Counted from the stretch's first letter, positions 25,103-33,495 are shown. The stretch: DNA of 64,000 nucleotides from Streptomyces sp. S4.7 (GCF_010384365.1 NZ_CP048397.1:372001-436000); one strand, 5' to 3'. Numbers and translations: made by a program. The notes: generated by a model from the letters alone, not told the origin.

Positions 25103-25465
25103 TCAGAGCTGCTGCGTGAGGTTGACGGTGTTGCCGTCCGGGTCCTTGATGTGGGCGACCCGCTGGCCCCACGGCATGTCGTTGGCGGGCCCGAGCACCT
25201 GACCGCCCAGCTCCTCGACGTGCCCCACCAGCTCGTTCACATCGGCGACGTCGACGCTCAGCAGCATCCGCTGCACCGTGCCGAGCTCGACGTCCTTGTC
25301 CGACACGATACCGAGGTCGGAGTTGCCCACCCTCAGGTTGATGAAGAAGACGGGGCCTTCGTCGGGGGTGCGCGATGTCTCCACCGCGCCGAGCAGTCCC
25401 TGGTAGAACGCCAGCAGCCGGTCGATCTCGGGGGTGATGACCAAGGGCTGGATCGTGGCAGACAT
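25103..25465 (-). CDS. VOC-family (glyoxalase-like) protein
   Basis: A 120-residue single vicinal-oxygen-chelate protein with two beta-alpha-beta-beta-beta units; DRLLAFYQGLLGAVE at the start and VAHIKDPDGNTVNLTQQL at the end are typical. AGGAAAACAC lies before the ATG at 25465. Members include glyoxalases, dioxygenases and antibiotic-binding proteins. It is followed on the same strand by the aldo/keto reductase gene. Confidence 0.85.
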   Translation of the reverse strand: MSATIQPLVITPEIDRLLAFYQGLLGAVETSRTPDEGPVFFINLRVGNSDLGIVSDKDVELGTVQRMLLSVDVADVNELVGHVEELGGQVLGPANDMPWGQRVAHIKDPDGNTVNLTQQL

Positions 25466-25616
25466 GTGTTTTCCTCCAGGTGATGACCGTTGGTCTCCCC
25501 GAAGGGAGTCACTGGCCGTGAATGTTCCCCCTTGGGGACCGGCTGCGGGCCCGCGACTCATCGGTGATCCGCCGGCCGGCCGCGGATCGGCGCCGGACGA
25601 CCCCCTACCGGCCGGG

Positions 25617-26372
25617 CTACGGGGCCGTACCCACCGAGAAGAGCGCGCCCGACGGGTCGGTGACGGTGGCCATGCGCGCGTAAGGAGTGTCCTCGGGCTC
25701 GGTGGACAGGCCACCGGACGCCGCAGCGCGCCGCGCGACCGCGTCGGTGTCGGCCACGGCGAACAGCGTCCCCCAAGCGGACGTGGGGACGTCGGAACTG
25801 CCGATGATCCCGCCGATCTCGTGCCCGTCGGGGCGGCGCAGGAAGGTGAAGTCGAGCTCCGGGACCTCGTTGTTGCCGTCCAGCGTGAAGCCGAACAGCT
25901 CCGTGTAGAAGGCGCGGGCCGGTTCCGGGTCGGGGGTGATCAGGTCGTTGCGCACCAGCGAGTCGGGCTCGTTGACGATCTCGCTGCCGAGCCGGGTGCG
26001 GCCCTGCCACAGACCGAACCGGGCGCCGACCGAGTCCGTCACGACGGCTGTGCGGGCGTGGTCGGCCAGGTCCGCCGGGGGCTCGATCAGCCGCCCGCCC
26101 GTCTCCGCCGCACGACGGGCCGTGCCGTCGCAGTCGTCGGTGGCGAAGTACATGGTCCACACCGCGGCGGTGCGGTCCGGATCCGGGACGATCCCGGCGA
26201 CCGGCCGGCCACGCAGCAGACAGACGGTGCCCTGGTCCTCGCCGGTGGGGTACGGCTCGTACTCCCAGCCGAAGAGCTCTCGGTAGAAGGCGAGCGCGCC
26301 GTCACGGTCGGGGGTCCTGAGGTCGATCCAAGTGGGGGTGCCTTCGGGCTGGTTACCGCTCAGCTCGCTCAT
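25617..26372 (-). CDS. Two-domain VOC-family protein
   Basis: A 251-residue protein made of two VOC halves: residues about 10-120 (TPTWIDLRTPDRDGALAFYR ending in ARFGLWQ) and about 130-250 (RNDLITPDPEPARAFYTELF ending in SGALFSVG). This is the usual build of hydroxylase-like VOC proteins of Streptomyces, including CFP30B-type proteins. AAGGAG six bases before the ATG at 26372 fixes the start, in preference to the GTG at 26396. A perfect inverted repeat 60 bases upstream looks like its operator. Confidence 0.9.
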   Translation of the reverse strand: MSELSGNQPEGTPTWIDLRTPDRDGALAFYRELFGWEYEPYPTGEDQGTVCLLRGRPVAGIVPDPDRTAAVWTMYFATDDCDGTARRAAETGGRLIEPPADLADHARTAVVTDSVGARFGLWQGRTRLGSEIVNEPDSLVRNDLITPDPEPARAFYTELFGFTLDGNNEVPELDFTFLRRPDGHEIGGIIGSSDVPTSAWGTLFAVADTDAVARRAAASGGLSTEPEDTPYARMATVTDPSGALFSVGTAP

Positions 26373-26431
26373 GATGTGCTCCTTCGTTTCCTTCACCGGG
26401 GCTTCGGCGCGATGACCCCAACGTAGGCAGC

Positions 26432-26456
26432 TTCTAGGACAGAAGATGTCCTAGAA
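26432..26456 (-). promoter_or_regulatory. Candidate operator upstream of the two-domain VOC gene
   Basis: TTCTAGGACA at 26432-26441 is perfectly repeated in inverse orientation at 26447-26456 with a five-base spacer. The dyad lies between the divergent VOC gene (start 26372) and lipoprotein gene (start 26508). The form, two 10-base arms centred 15 bases apart, fits a dimeric helix-turn-helix repressor. No regulator gene adjoins it. Confidence 0.6.
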
Positions 26457-26507
26457 ACACCTGTGGATGAGCGGCGTGCACACGATCGGACGCTCCATCA
26501 TTCGGTC

Positions 26508-27104
26508 ATGACACGCTCATCGGGGCGCCGCCCCCTCGGCCGGACGGTCCTCGCCGTCGCCGTCGGCGCCGCGTACGCCCTCACCGGCTGCGCGACGGGG
26601 ACGCACGACACCGAGTCCGACGACAAGCGGTCCGCCCGCACCGCGGAGCCCGCCCGGACCGCCGTACCGCTCGGCGACACCGTGCTCGTGAACCACCCCG
26701 GCGGTCACGACGAGGCCATGCTGGCCCTGGCGGTGACGGCCGTCGTCAACGAGGCGTCCCGGATCGCGGGCGACGACGCGGCGAACAACCTGGGCGCGGG
26801 CGCCCCGGACGGCAGGAAGTGGGTCGCCGTCCTCGCGGAGGTGAGCAACGCGGGAGCGCGGCCGTACGGGTACGGCGTATCGCGGAGCTTCACGGCCGTG
26901 GACACCCTGGGCCGCAGGCATACGCCGCTGCCCGCGTCGGCCGGCCTCACGGTGGGTCCCGTCATGACCTGGCCCGTGCCGCTCGCCGCCGGACGGTCGG
27001 CGCGCGGATGGCTGGTCTTCGAGCTGCCCGCCGAAGCGGCCCTGACCACGCTGGAGTTCGGCGGTACACGGACGTCGGCGGCGTCGGCCGGCTGGGCGCT
27101 GTGA
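26508..27104 (+). CDS. Secreted lipoprotein, DUF4352-like
   Basis: A 198-residue lipoprotein. After RRPLGRTV a hydrophobic stretch ends in the lipobox LTGC (cysteine near residue 28). The remainder is a beta-rich domain resembling DUF4352/telokin-like extracellular domains: KWVAVLAEVSNAGARPY, FTAVDTLGRRHTPL and ARGWLVFELP. It is predicted to sit on the outer face of the membrane. The start is the ATG at 26508; the frame is open further upstream but has no ribosome site. Function unknown. Confidence 0.78.
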   Translation: MTRSSGRRPLGRTVLAVAVGAAYALTGCATGTHDTESDDKRSARTAEPARTAVPLGDTVLVNHPGGHDEAMLALAVTAVVNEASRIAGDDAANNLGAGAPDGRKWVAVLAEVSNAGARPYGYGVSRSFTAVDTLGRRHTPLPASAGLTVGPVMTWPVPLAAGRSARGWLVFELPAEAALTTLEFGGTRTSAASAGWAL

Positions 27105-27164
27105 GTCCGGGTGCCCAAGCACTGTGACGTGGAGAGACAGGGCCGGCCCGGACCTCGGGGCCGG

Positions 27165-27692
27165 TTACTCGGCCGTCAACTCCTCGAAGTACGCCTTCTG
27201 CGCCGGGTAGTAGTCCTCGAACTCGGGCCGCGGAGCGCCGTCCAGAGAGGCGCGGAGCAAATCCAGGTAGTACTCCCAGCCCGGGCCGATCTCACCGAGA
27301 CCGGCCCCCGTGTCGCGGTGCTGGATGAAGTGCAGTTCCGTACCGCCCGCGCCGGACGGCCCCTCTGACGTCCCCGACAGCCTCAGTTCGAGATTCCAGC
27401 TGCCTGCCTCGTCGACCGTCGAGACGACGAGCCGGTGCGGTGCCTCGCACGCCTCGACGCGCAGTTCCGTCCAGGGCTCCCCCTCCTCGAAGGCCAGGCG
27501 GACGCGCACCGTGGCGCCGGGGGCGCCGTCGCCCTCCCACGGGCCGAACCACCGGGCGGTGCGCGCCGATTCGGTGACCGCCGCCCACACCTCTTCGACC
27601 GGGAGGGGGAACGCGCGCGTGAGGACGAGGTCGACTCCGTCGGGAGTGCGCAGCAGCCTGCCGGTGGGGGTCGGGCTGGGGATCGTGGCCAT
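27165..27692 (-). CDS. SRPBCC/AHSA1-family protein
   Basis: The protein has 175 residues from the ATG at 27692, which has GGAG five bases upstream. The AHSA1/SRPBCC pattern is clear: LTRAFPLPVEEVWAAVTES near residues 25-43, ARWFGPWEGDG, and the C-terminal GPGWEYYLDLLRASLDG. Similar proteins are common in actinobacteria, often beside ArsR regulators, but none is here. Ligand or reaction unknown. Confidence 0.88.
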   Translation of the reverse strand: MATIPSPTPTGRLLRTPDGVDLVLTRAFPLPVEEVWAAVTESARTARWFGPWEGDGAPGATVRVRLAFEEGEPWTELRVEACEAPHRLVVSTVDEAGSWNLELRLSGTSEGPSGAGGTELHFIQHRDTGAGLGEIGPGWEYYLDLLRASLDGAPRPEFEDYYPAQKAYFEELTAE

Positions 27693-27836
27693 GGGGTCTC
27701 CTGGTGTGGGCGGCCGGACGGCCGGACTACTGGTCTGGTTCCGGTCTACCACCCGCCACTGACAGTGACCCTCGGCCGCTCCGCCGCAGCTCCGCCTCGG
27801 CCCACCGGCCGGAACACGGACGGCTGGCGCATCGCG

Positions 27837-27862
27837 GGAACATTCGGCGACCGGTGGCCGTT
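27837..27862 (+). promoter_or_regulatory. SigR-like (thiol-stress type) promoter candidate
   Basis: GGAAC at 27837-27841 and GTT at 27860-27862 are separated by exactly 18 bases, close to the GGAAT-N18-GTT pattern of actinobacterial SigR/SigH promoters. It would start a transcript near 27870 that meets a strong hairpin about 125 bases later. Such short patterns occur by chance, so this is tentative. Confidence 0.35.
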
Positions 27863-27994
27863 GAACGCATTGTGGGTGTGGATGGAACAGTGTCCCCGGG
27901 CTCATCTAGAAATGCCCGCAGGGAAGATCGTTCGGCTGAAGCCCTGTGGAGCCTGCCGCCGCGAGGCGACCGCCGTCCGCACCCCGCCTGTACG

Positions 27995-28026
27995 GCCCCG
28001 ACCGGTCCCCCCCGTCCGGTCGGGGC
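27995..28026 (+). terminator. Terminator-like hairpin upstream of hypothetical gene
   Basis: GCCCCGACCGG at 27995-28005 pairs perfectly with 28016-28026 around a ten-base loop and is followed by TCCTTTACTG. It is only 18 bases before the ATG at 28044, so it would end any transcript arriving from the 27.8 kb promoter candidate. TACTGT at 28032-28037 could be the -10 of a separate leaderless promoter for the downstream gene. Confidence 0.6.
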
Positions 28027-28043
28027 TCCTTTACTGTTCGGAC

Positions 28044-28523
28044 ATGACGGCTGAGGGGGACGCGGAGCGGCCCGGCGGTTTCGTGGCCGCGACCGGTGAG
28101 GGTCCGCCGACCCCCGACGCGCCGGAAGTCCGCGCCGCCGAGGTCCGGGTCGCCTTCGGCGGCCTGTTGCAGATCCGCCGCCTCACCAACACCACCGTTC
28201 CCGATCCCGTCGCCGTCCCGGCCGCCTGGGAACTGAACCAGCCGGTCCGCGCCGTCGCCCTGGCCCTGGAGGCGGCGGGGCTCGCACCCTCGGCGGTCGA
28301 CGGGGAGGGACGGCGTACGGCCACGGGGTTCCGCGTCGGCGCGATGGCGCGGCCGGCGACCGTACGGGTGGAGTGGCTCGGCCCGCCGGGCGGCGGCGCC
28401 GCGCAGGACGAGGAGCGCCAACTGACCGCCTGTGCGGCCGCCCTGACCCCGCTGGGCTGGGAGGCACTGCTCTACCGGGGCCCGCGCCGACGACGCTTCC
28501 TGGAAGTGGAACCGGCCCTCTGA
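28044..28523 (+). CDS. Hypothetical protein
   Basis: A 159-residue protein without signal peptide or membrane segment. The first 35 residues are Pro/Glu/Ala-rich; the rest looks like one alpha/beta domain (VRAVALALEAAGLAPSAVD, ATVRVEWLGPPGG, ALLYRGPRRRRFLEVEPAL). I do not recognise the family. The frame is open upstream through a CxxC-containing stretch starting at an ATG near 27910, but a terminator-like hairpin in between makes the ATG at 28044, with TACTGT six bases upstream, the better start. Confidence 0.6.
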   Translation: MTAEGDAERPGGFVAATGEGPPTPDAPEVRAAEVRVAFGGLLQIRRLTNTTVPDPVAVPAAWELNQPVRAVALALEAAGLAPSAVDGEGRRTATGFRVGAMARPATVRVEWLGPPGGGAAQDEERQLTACAAALTPLGWEALLYRGPRRRRFLEVEPAL

Positions 28524-28681
28524 ACGGGCCGCCGGGCCGCCTTCTCCCGCTTCCCGGGGCGGCTCCGCACTGTTACCGCGGCGCGAGATACGGGCCGGCG
28601 CCGGCCACGTCGGCCGGTTCGCCCCAACGCCCCATTACGGCGGCGCCCGTACGCGCCCCCCGGCCCGCGGGAGCGGCCGGG

Positions 28682-29530
28682 TCAGCCCCGGTACTGCGCC
28701 AGTACGCGGGTGAAGTCCCACGCCGACTGGCTCACGCCGGAGCAGGTGTCGGCCCCGCCACCGGTGCAGGGCCGGTCACGGTTGACCGACCAGAAGGTCA
28801 GCCGGGCGAGGTGACGCTGCTGCGCGTAGGCGAGGATCGTGCGGAAGTCGGCGACGGTGATGGTCTCGCCGACGTCGGTGACACCGTTCATCGACGAGAT
28901 ACCGGTCTTGCGGTACGCCTCGTCGTCGCCGTAGCCGTAGGCGTTCTTGACAGCGGTCTTCAGGCCCTCCGCCGCGCGGACGGACAGCGTGCCCATGTTC
29001 TGGCCGTTGCCGCCGAAGTTGAACGGCATGATCGTCCAGCTGTCGACCGTGAGACCGGAGGAGGCCGCGCGGTTGATCAGGCTGGTGTCGGGGCCGTTCT
29101 GGCCGGTGCCGAAGGTGATGTAGATCTTGATGCCGGGGTTGTTGGCGCGGATCGTCTTGAGCGCGTCCACGGTGCGCTGCTGGACGGTGGGGCTGTCGTA
29201 GGCGGCGGCCTCGATGTCGATGTCGATCGCCTTCAGGCCGTACGCGTTGATGACCTTCTGGTAGGCGGCGGCCAGCTCACCCGCGCTGCCGCAGGAGCTC
29301 TCCAGCTTGTTGCCGCTCCAGCCGCCGAAGGACGGGATGACGTCCCCGCCGCCCGCGCGCACGGTGTTGACGGTCTGCTGGTCCACCCCGCCGGTCAGCG
29401 GCCGGCTGCCGTCCCACTGCGGGTTGCAGTAGCCGTTGCTGAGGACGAACGCCGGCGTGAACCACTTGACTCCCGTGGCGTTCTGGACGGTGGTGGGGCT
29501 CGGCGGGCTGCCCCAGCCGAAACGAGGCGG
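28682..29530 (-). pseudogene. GH18 chitinase, truncated at the 5' end
   Basis: The frame is open for 283 codons but has no signal peptide, no binding domain and no plausible start. The GH18 homology begins abruptly inside the catalytic domain at about TTVQNATGVKWFTPAFVLSN, so the first strand of the barrel is missing. What remains is intact: GDVIPSFGGWSGN, the catalytic DxDxE as AIDIDIEAAAYDS, and the C-terminal LTFWSVNRDRPC. A stop codon lies directly before the homologous part. An internal GTG at 29386 would give 234 residues lacking even more of the barrel. It is transcribed after the GH16 gene but behind a strong terminator. Confidence 0.75.
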
Positions 29531-29595
29531 TCATGCGTGGTCACCGTCCACTTCTGGCGGGGCGGCTCACCGGGTCCGCCCGGTGGCCGGTTCGC

Positions 29596-29642
29596 CCCCG
29601 GTCGCCGGACAGGCTGGGACAAGCCCTGTCCGGCGACCGGGG
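29596..29642 (-). terminator. Terminator hairpin after the GH16 gene
   Basis: A perfect 18-base-pair stem (29596-29613 with 29625-29642) around an 11-base loop, 50 bases beyond the GH16 stop. Confidence 0.85.
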
Positions 29643-29692
29643 ACGGAGCACTGAGCCCGTCCGGCACTGGGACTTGGAGACGGACGGGGGTC

Positions 29693-30571
29693 CTAGTCGC
29701 TGACGCGTACGTAGTCGACGACGAGTTGCTGCGGGAAGACCGTGCTGCCGTCGGGGTCGCCGGGCCAGTAGCCGCCGACCGCGAGGTTGAGGATCAGGAA
29801 GAACGGCTTGTTGAACACCCATTCGCGGCCACCGAGATCGGCGGGCGTACGGGTCTGGAAGACCTGCCCGTCCACCGACCACTTGATGGAGTCCGGTGCC
29901 CAGTCGACCGCGAAGGTGTGGAAGTTGTCCGCGAACGCCTCGCCGTTCGGCAGGCTGTAGCCGGCGCCGATGCCGCCCTCGCCGGAGTAGCCGGGGCCGT
30001 GCAGCGTGCCGTGGACGGTGTTCGGCTCGAAGCCGACGTTCTCCATGATGTCGATCTCGCCGCTGTTGGGCCAGCCGACGTCGCCCATGTTGCTGCCGAG
30101 CATCCAGAACGCGGGCCAGATGCCCTGGCCGCGCGGGATCTTCATCCGGGCCTCGACCCGGCCGTACGCCGAGTCGAATTTGCCCGAGGTGTTCAGCCGG
30201 GCGGAGGTGTACTCACACGTCCCGTACCAGCACTGGTAGTTGCCGGGGTTCTCCTTGCGGGCGGTGATGACGAGATTGCCCTGCCCGTCGAGTTGGGCGT
30301 TGCTGTTCCCGGACGTGTAGTACTGCCGCTCGTGGTTGTTGACGTTGTCGCCGGTCTCGATCTGCCACTTGCTTCCGTCGACGCCCGATCCGGCCGGGCC
30401 GTCGAACTCGTCGGCGAACTTGACGGCTGCGGGTGCCGCGGCGGGGTGGGGGTCGGCCGCGGCGGAGGCTCCGGCGGCGGGCACGGCGGCCACGGCTCCG
30501 GAGGTGCACAGAAGTGCGAGGGTGTACAGCGCCGTTCGGCGCCGCCAGTCCTTGAACACGGTCATGGTCAT
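29693..30571 (-). CDS. Secreted GH16 beta-glucanase (laminarinase type)
   Basis: The product has 292 residues with a Sec signal peptide (WRRRTALYTLALLCTSGAVAA, cleavage near ASA-AAD, residue 37-39). The GH16 domain follows; the catalytic motif is GEIDIMENVG with both glutamates and the aspartate, preceded by RGQGIWPAFWML. It should hydrolyse beta-1,3- or mixed-linkage glucans outside the cell. Start is uncertain between ATGs at 30571 and 30565. There is no clear ribosome site, but a good promoter lies 80 bases upstream. Confidence 0.92.
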   Translation of the reverse strand: MTMTVFKDWRRRTALYTLALLCTSGAVAAVPAAGASAAADPHPAAAPAAVKFADEFDGPAGSGVDGSKWQIETGDNVNNHERQYYTSGNSNAQLDGQGNLVITARKENPGNYQCWYGTCEYTSARLNTSGKFDSAYGRVEARMKIPRGQGIWPAFWMLGSNMGDVGWPNSGEIDIMENVGFEPNTVHGTLHGPGYSGEGGIGAGYSLPNGEAFADNFHTFAVDWAPDSIKWSVDGQVFQTRTPADLGGREWVFNKPFFLILNLAVGGYWPGDPDGSTVFPQQLVVDYVRVSD

Positions 30572-30622
30572 CACATCGCTTTGCGTGGGGGGCATGCGCA
30601 TGACAGGTACTACTGAGAGACG

Positions 30623-30699
30623 AAGCGCCCGTGGCGCTTATTTCAATGCTTGATTTAAGGCAGCCCGACGGCCTCCGTCAAGGAGTTGGTATGGACCAA
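30623..30699 (-). promoter_or_regulatory. Promoter, leader hairpin and upstream dyad of the GH16 gene
   Basis: On the minus strand TTGACG (30681-30676) and TTAAAT (30658-30653) are separated by 17 bases, a good vegetative promoter. Directly upstream is an inverted repeat TTGGT-ATGG-ACCAA (30686-30699); TGGTCC/ACCA-type elements overlapping or abutting -35 control many Streptomyces chitinase-like genes. In the leader, AAGCGCC (30623-30629) pairs with GGCGCTT (30633-30639). Confidence 0.55.
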
Positions 30700-30941
30700 A
30701 ATTGTCAGCAGTGTGTTTTCGGCCCATCCATGTGAACGCGCAGCCCAGGACGGGGCAGGTCAACGCCCAACGTCCGCACACTTCTTGACCTGCACATGAT
30801 GGTCGCGGAGCATTCACCCCAGCGTCACAGGTGCTGTGGAAGGCTCCTGCGGAAACGTCACATCGCAACGATCGCCATGCGCAGCGCCACACGCGTCGGT
30901 TCTACGCGCGGTGATCTCCTGATCGAGAGGACACTCCCCAC

Positions 30942-31790
30942 ATGTCCCGTCGTCACCATCCCGCCGTGCGGCCGGTGCTGGCCCTGTGCGCTGCCGCCGC
31001 GGTGCTCGCCGGCAGCGCGGCCGCCGCCCCGGCCGCCACACCCCCGGCGGCCGCGCCGCAAACGACCGCCGCCGGTACCACCGCCCCGGCCGAGACCTCC
31101 GCTCTGGACGACACGTACTACCAGGGCGCGATCGGCAAGACCGGCCCCGAGCTCAAGACCGCGCTGCACGGCATCATCAGCGACCAGACGACGCTCTCGT
31201 ACAGCGCCGTCTGGGAAGCCCTCAAGGTCACCGACCAGGACCCGGCCAACTCCGCCAACGTCGTCCTGCTCTACAGCGGCGCCTCGCGCGCCAAGTCGAG
31301 CAACGGCGGCGACGTCGGCGACTGGAACCGCGAGCACGTATGGGCCCAGTCCCACGGCGACTTCGGTACGTCGCAGGGCCCCGGCACCGACGTCCACCAT
31401 CTGCGCCCGGAGGACGTACAGGTCAACGGGATCCGCGGGAACAAGGACTTCGACAACGGCGGCAGCCCGGTCAGCGGCGCCCCCGGCAACCTCACCGACA
31501 GCGACTCCTACGAGCCGCGTGACGCGGTCAAGGGCGATGTCGCCCGCATGATCCTCTACATGGCGGTGCGCTACGAGGGCAACGACTCGTTTGCGGACCT
31601 CGAGCCCAACGACCAGGTCAGCAACGGCTCGGCCCCCGCGATGGGACGGCTGTCCGTACTGAAGCAGTGGAACGACGAGGACCCGCCTGACGCGTTCGAG
31701 CAGCGCCGCAACGACGTCATACACGACCAGTTCCAGCACAACCGCAACCCGTTCATCGACCACCCCGAATGGGTCGAGTCCATCTGGTGA
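30942..31790 (+). CDS. Secreted endonuclease I-family nuclease
   Basis: A 282-residue protein with an N-terminal signal peptide (VRPVLALCAAAAVLAGSAAAAPAA) and an Ala/Thr/Pro-rich linker to about residue 55. The body is an endonuclease I/EndA-type domain: WNREHVWAQSHGDFG carries the catalytic His, with GTDVHHLRPEDVQVNGIRGNKDFD following, and C-terminal RRNDVIHDQFQHNRNPFIDHPEW is characteristic. It is expected to degrade extracellular DNA. A divergent GH16 gene shares the upstream region. Confidence 0.88.
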   Translation: MSRRHHPAVRPVLALCAAAAVLAGSAAAAPAATPPAAAPQTTAAGTTAPAETSALDDTYYQGAIGKTGPELKTALHGIISDQTTLSYSAVWEALKVTDQDPANSANVVLLYSGASRAKSSNGGDVGDWNREHVWAQSHGDFGTSQGPGTDVHHLRPEDVQVNGIRGNKDFDNGGSPVSGAPGNLTDSDSYEPRDAVKGDVARMILYMAVRYEGNDSFADLEPNDQVSNGSAPAMGRLSVLKQWNDEDPPDAFEQRRNDVIHDQFQHNRNPFIDHPEWVESIW

Positions 31791-31892
31791 CACCCCTGGG
31801 GAACACGGCGCGGCCTCCCCGGGCCTGATCGTCCCGGATGTTTCAGTGGTCGGCGTCAACTCCAAGCGCCCCCATCGGGGAACGCCGGCCGG

Positions 31893-31932
31893 AGCCCCCG
31901 GGTGCGGACGACCGAATCCGCGCCCGGGGGCT
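31893..31932 (+). terminator. Long hairpin between endonuclease and glutaminase genes
   Basis: The arms 31893-31908 and 31917-31932 pair over 16 positions with one T-G wobble and an eight-base loop. It lies 100 bases after the endonuclease stop and 47 before the glutaminase start. It most likely ends the endonuclease transcript, though its closeness to the glutaminase gene allows a leader role. Confidence 0.65.
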
Positions 31933-31978
31933 TCGGCCTGCCCGGGGGCGCTTCGCAGACAGCCCTCTGGAGGTCTCC

Positions 31979-33409
31979 GTGCCAGCCGTCCCGGCCACCG
32001 ATGTCATCACCGACGCGCTGATGGAGCTCCAGCGCCGGGTCTCGACCATGGACGAGGGTGAAGTCGCCTCGTACATCCCGCAGTTGGCCACCGTCGACCC
32101 GCACACCTTCGGCATCGCGCTGACCAGCATGGGCGGCAACCACTACTGGTCGGGCGGTGTCGACACGCCCTTCACCCTCCAGTCGGTGTCGAAACCGTTC
32201 GTCTACGCGCTGGTCCTGGCCGAGTTGGGGCTCGACGAGGTGACGCGATGGGTGGGCGCCGAGCCCAGCGGTGAGGCCTACAACGCGATCAGTCTGGAGC
32301 CGGGCACCGGACGGCCGGCGAACGCGATGATCAATGCCGGGGCCATCGTCACGACCGCGCTCGTACCGGGAGCGGACGAGGAGGAGCGGTTCGGGCGGAT
32401 CCTCGACTGTCTCGGCCGGTTCGCCGGCCGGCGGCTGGACGTGGACGAGGCCGTACGCGCGTCGGAGTCCGAGACCGGCGACCGCAACCGGGCCCTGACC
32501 TATCTGATGCACGGCGCGGGATCGCTGCCCGGCAGACCGGACGGTGTGGAGACGTACTTCCGCCAGTGCTCGGTGCGTGTGACGACGGTCGATCTGGCGG
32601 TGATGGCCGCGACGCTGGCCAACGGCGGCGTCAATCCCTCGACCGGCGAGACGGTGGTGCCCGAGCCGGTGGCCGTGCAGGTCCTCGCGCTCATGGCGTC
32701 CTGCGGTATGTACAACTCGTCGGGCGACTGGCTGCTGCGGGTCGGACTCCCGGCGAAGAGCGGGGTGTCGGGCGGGCTGATCGCCGCGAGTCCGGCCAGG
32801 TTCGGCATCGCGGTGCACAGCCCGCCGCTCGATCCCACGGGCACTCCCGTACGCGGCGTGGCCGTGCTGCGCGAACTGTCGGAGAGGTTCGGTCTGCATC
32901 TGATGCGCCGGTCCTCGCGGACCGCGCCGACCGTGAAGGTGGCGGAGACCGCGCGTACTGCCCCCTCGGACCGGCCGCGCAGCGAGGCCGAACGCGAGGT
33001 CATCGAGCAGGCCGGCGACAACGTGGCGATCGTCGCGGCACAGGGGATCCTCGACTTCACGGAGGCCGAGCGGCTGCTGTACGAACTCGGCGCCGTCGTC
33101 CCCGGGGAGCCCGGCTGGGTGGTACTCGACCTGGAGGACGTGTCGGAGATCAGGCCGTTCGCCGAGGGCATGCTGCGGGAGGCGCTGACCCGGCTGGCGG
33201 CGGCCGGGCATCAGGTGACGGTGGTCGGCGATCTGGCGCCGCACGCCGAGGGGTCCGCGGTCGGTGGCGAGGGCGCGTGGCGGCAGGTGCCGTCCCGTGA
33301 GACGGCGGTGGCCCGCTGCGAGGACGCACTGCTGTCGGCGGGCATCAACCGGCAGAGGGGGCAGGCCCGTTCCGACGGCGACAACCAGGGCGGCGGCGAA
33401 GGCACTTGA
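31979..33409 (+). CDS. glsA: Glutaminase with C-terminal STAS-like domain
   Basis: A 476-residue protein from the GTG at 31979, with GGAGG five bases upstream. Residues about 5-305 are a serine-dependent beta-lactamase-like glutaminase: the nucleophile Ser69 and Lys72 in QSVSKPF, NAMINAGAI, CSVRVTTVDLAVMAATLANGG and GLPAKSGVSGGL. It hydrolyses L-glutamine to glutamate and ammonia. The C-terminal part (about 340-450, NVAIVAAQGILDFTEAERL and VVLDLEDVSEI) resembles a STAS domain, a known extension in actinobacterial glutaminases with an unknown regulatory role. Confidence 0.92.
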   Translation: MPAVPATDVITDALMELQRRVSTMDEGEVASYIPQLATVDPHTFGIALTSMGGNHYWSGGVDTPFTLQSVSKPFVYALVLAELGLDEVTRWVGAEPSGEAYNAISLEPGTGRPANAMINAGAIVTTALVPGADEEERFGRILDCLGRFAGRRLDVDEAVRASESETGDRNRALTYLMHGAGSLPGRPDGVETYFRQCSVRVTTVDLAVMAATLANGGVNPSTGETVVPEPVAVQVLALMASCGMYNSSGDWLLRVGLPAKSGVSGGLIAASPARFGIAVHSPPLDPTGTPVRGVAVLRELSERFGLHLMRRSSRTAPTVKVAETARTAPSDRPRSEAEREVIEQAGDNVAIVAAQGILDFTEAERLLYELGAVVPGEPGWVVLDLEDVSEIRPFAEGMLREALTRLAAAGHQVTVVGDLAPHAEGSAVGGEGAWRQVPSRETAVARCEDALLSAGINRQRGQARSDGDNQGGGEGT

Positions 33410-33434
33410 GAGTCCCCCCGGGCGGAGCGCCATC

Positions 33435-33469
33435 TGGACAGGTGTCTATAGTTCACAGACATCTGTCCA
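33435..33469 (+). promoter_or_regulatory. TetR-type operator upstream of the DUF1304/TetR pair
   Basis: TGGACAGGTGTCT (33435-33447) and AGACATCTGTCCA (33457-33469) form a 13-base inverted repeat with one mismatch around a nine-base centre. TATAGT at 33447-33452, a good -10 hexamer, lies inside the dyad, so a bound repressor would block transcription. The TetR gene two places downstream is the obvious candidate regulator. Confidence 0.7.
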
Positions 33470-33495
33470 TGAACCTGCCCTCGGAGGACGCTCCC

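Noticed and set aside
25500..25560. Imperfect dyad GTTCCCC/GGGGACC upstream of the single-domain VOC gene
   Set aside because: Short arms, one mismatch, and G/C-run composition that arises easily by chance.
28373..30616. Long plus-strand frame opposite the chitinase fragment and GH16 gene
   Set aside because: Low-complexity translation with no motif; both minus-strand genes have full catalytic signatures.
31893..31932. Regulatory leader structure of the glutaminase gene
   Set aside because: The hairpin is strong, but its place after the endonuclease gene is explained more simply by termination.
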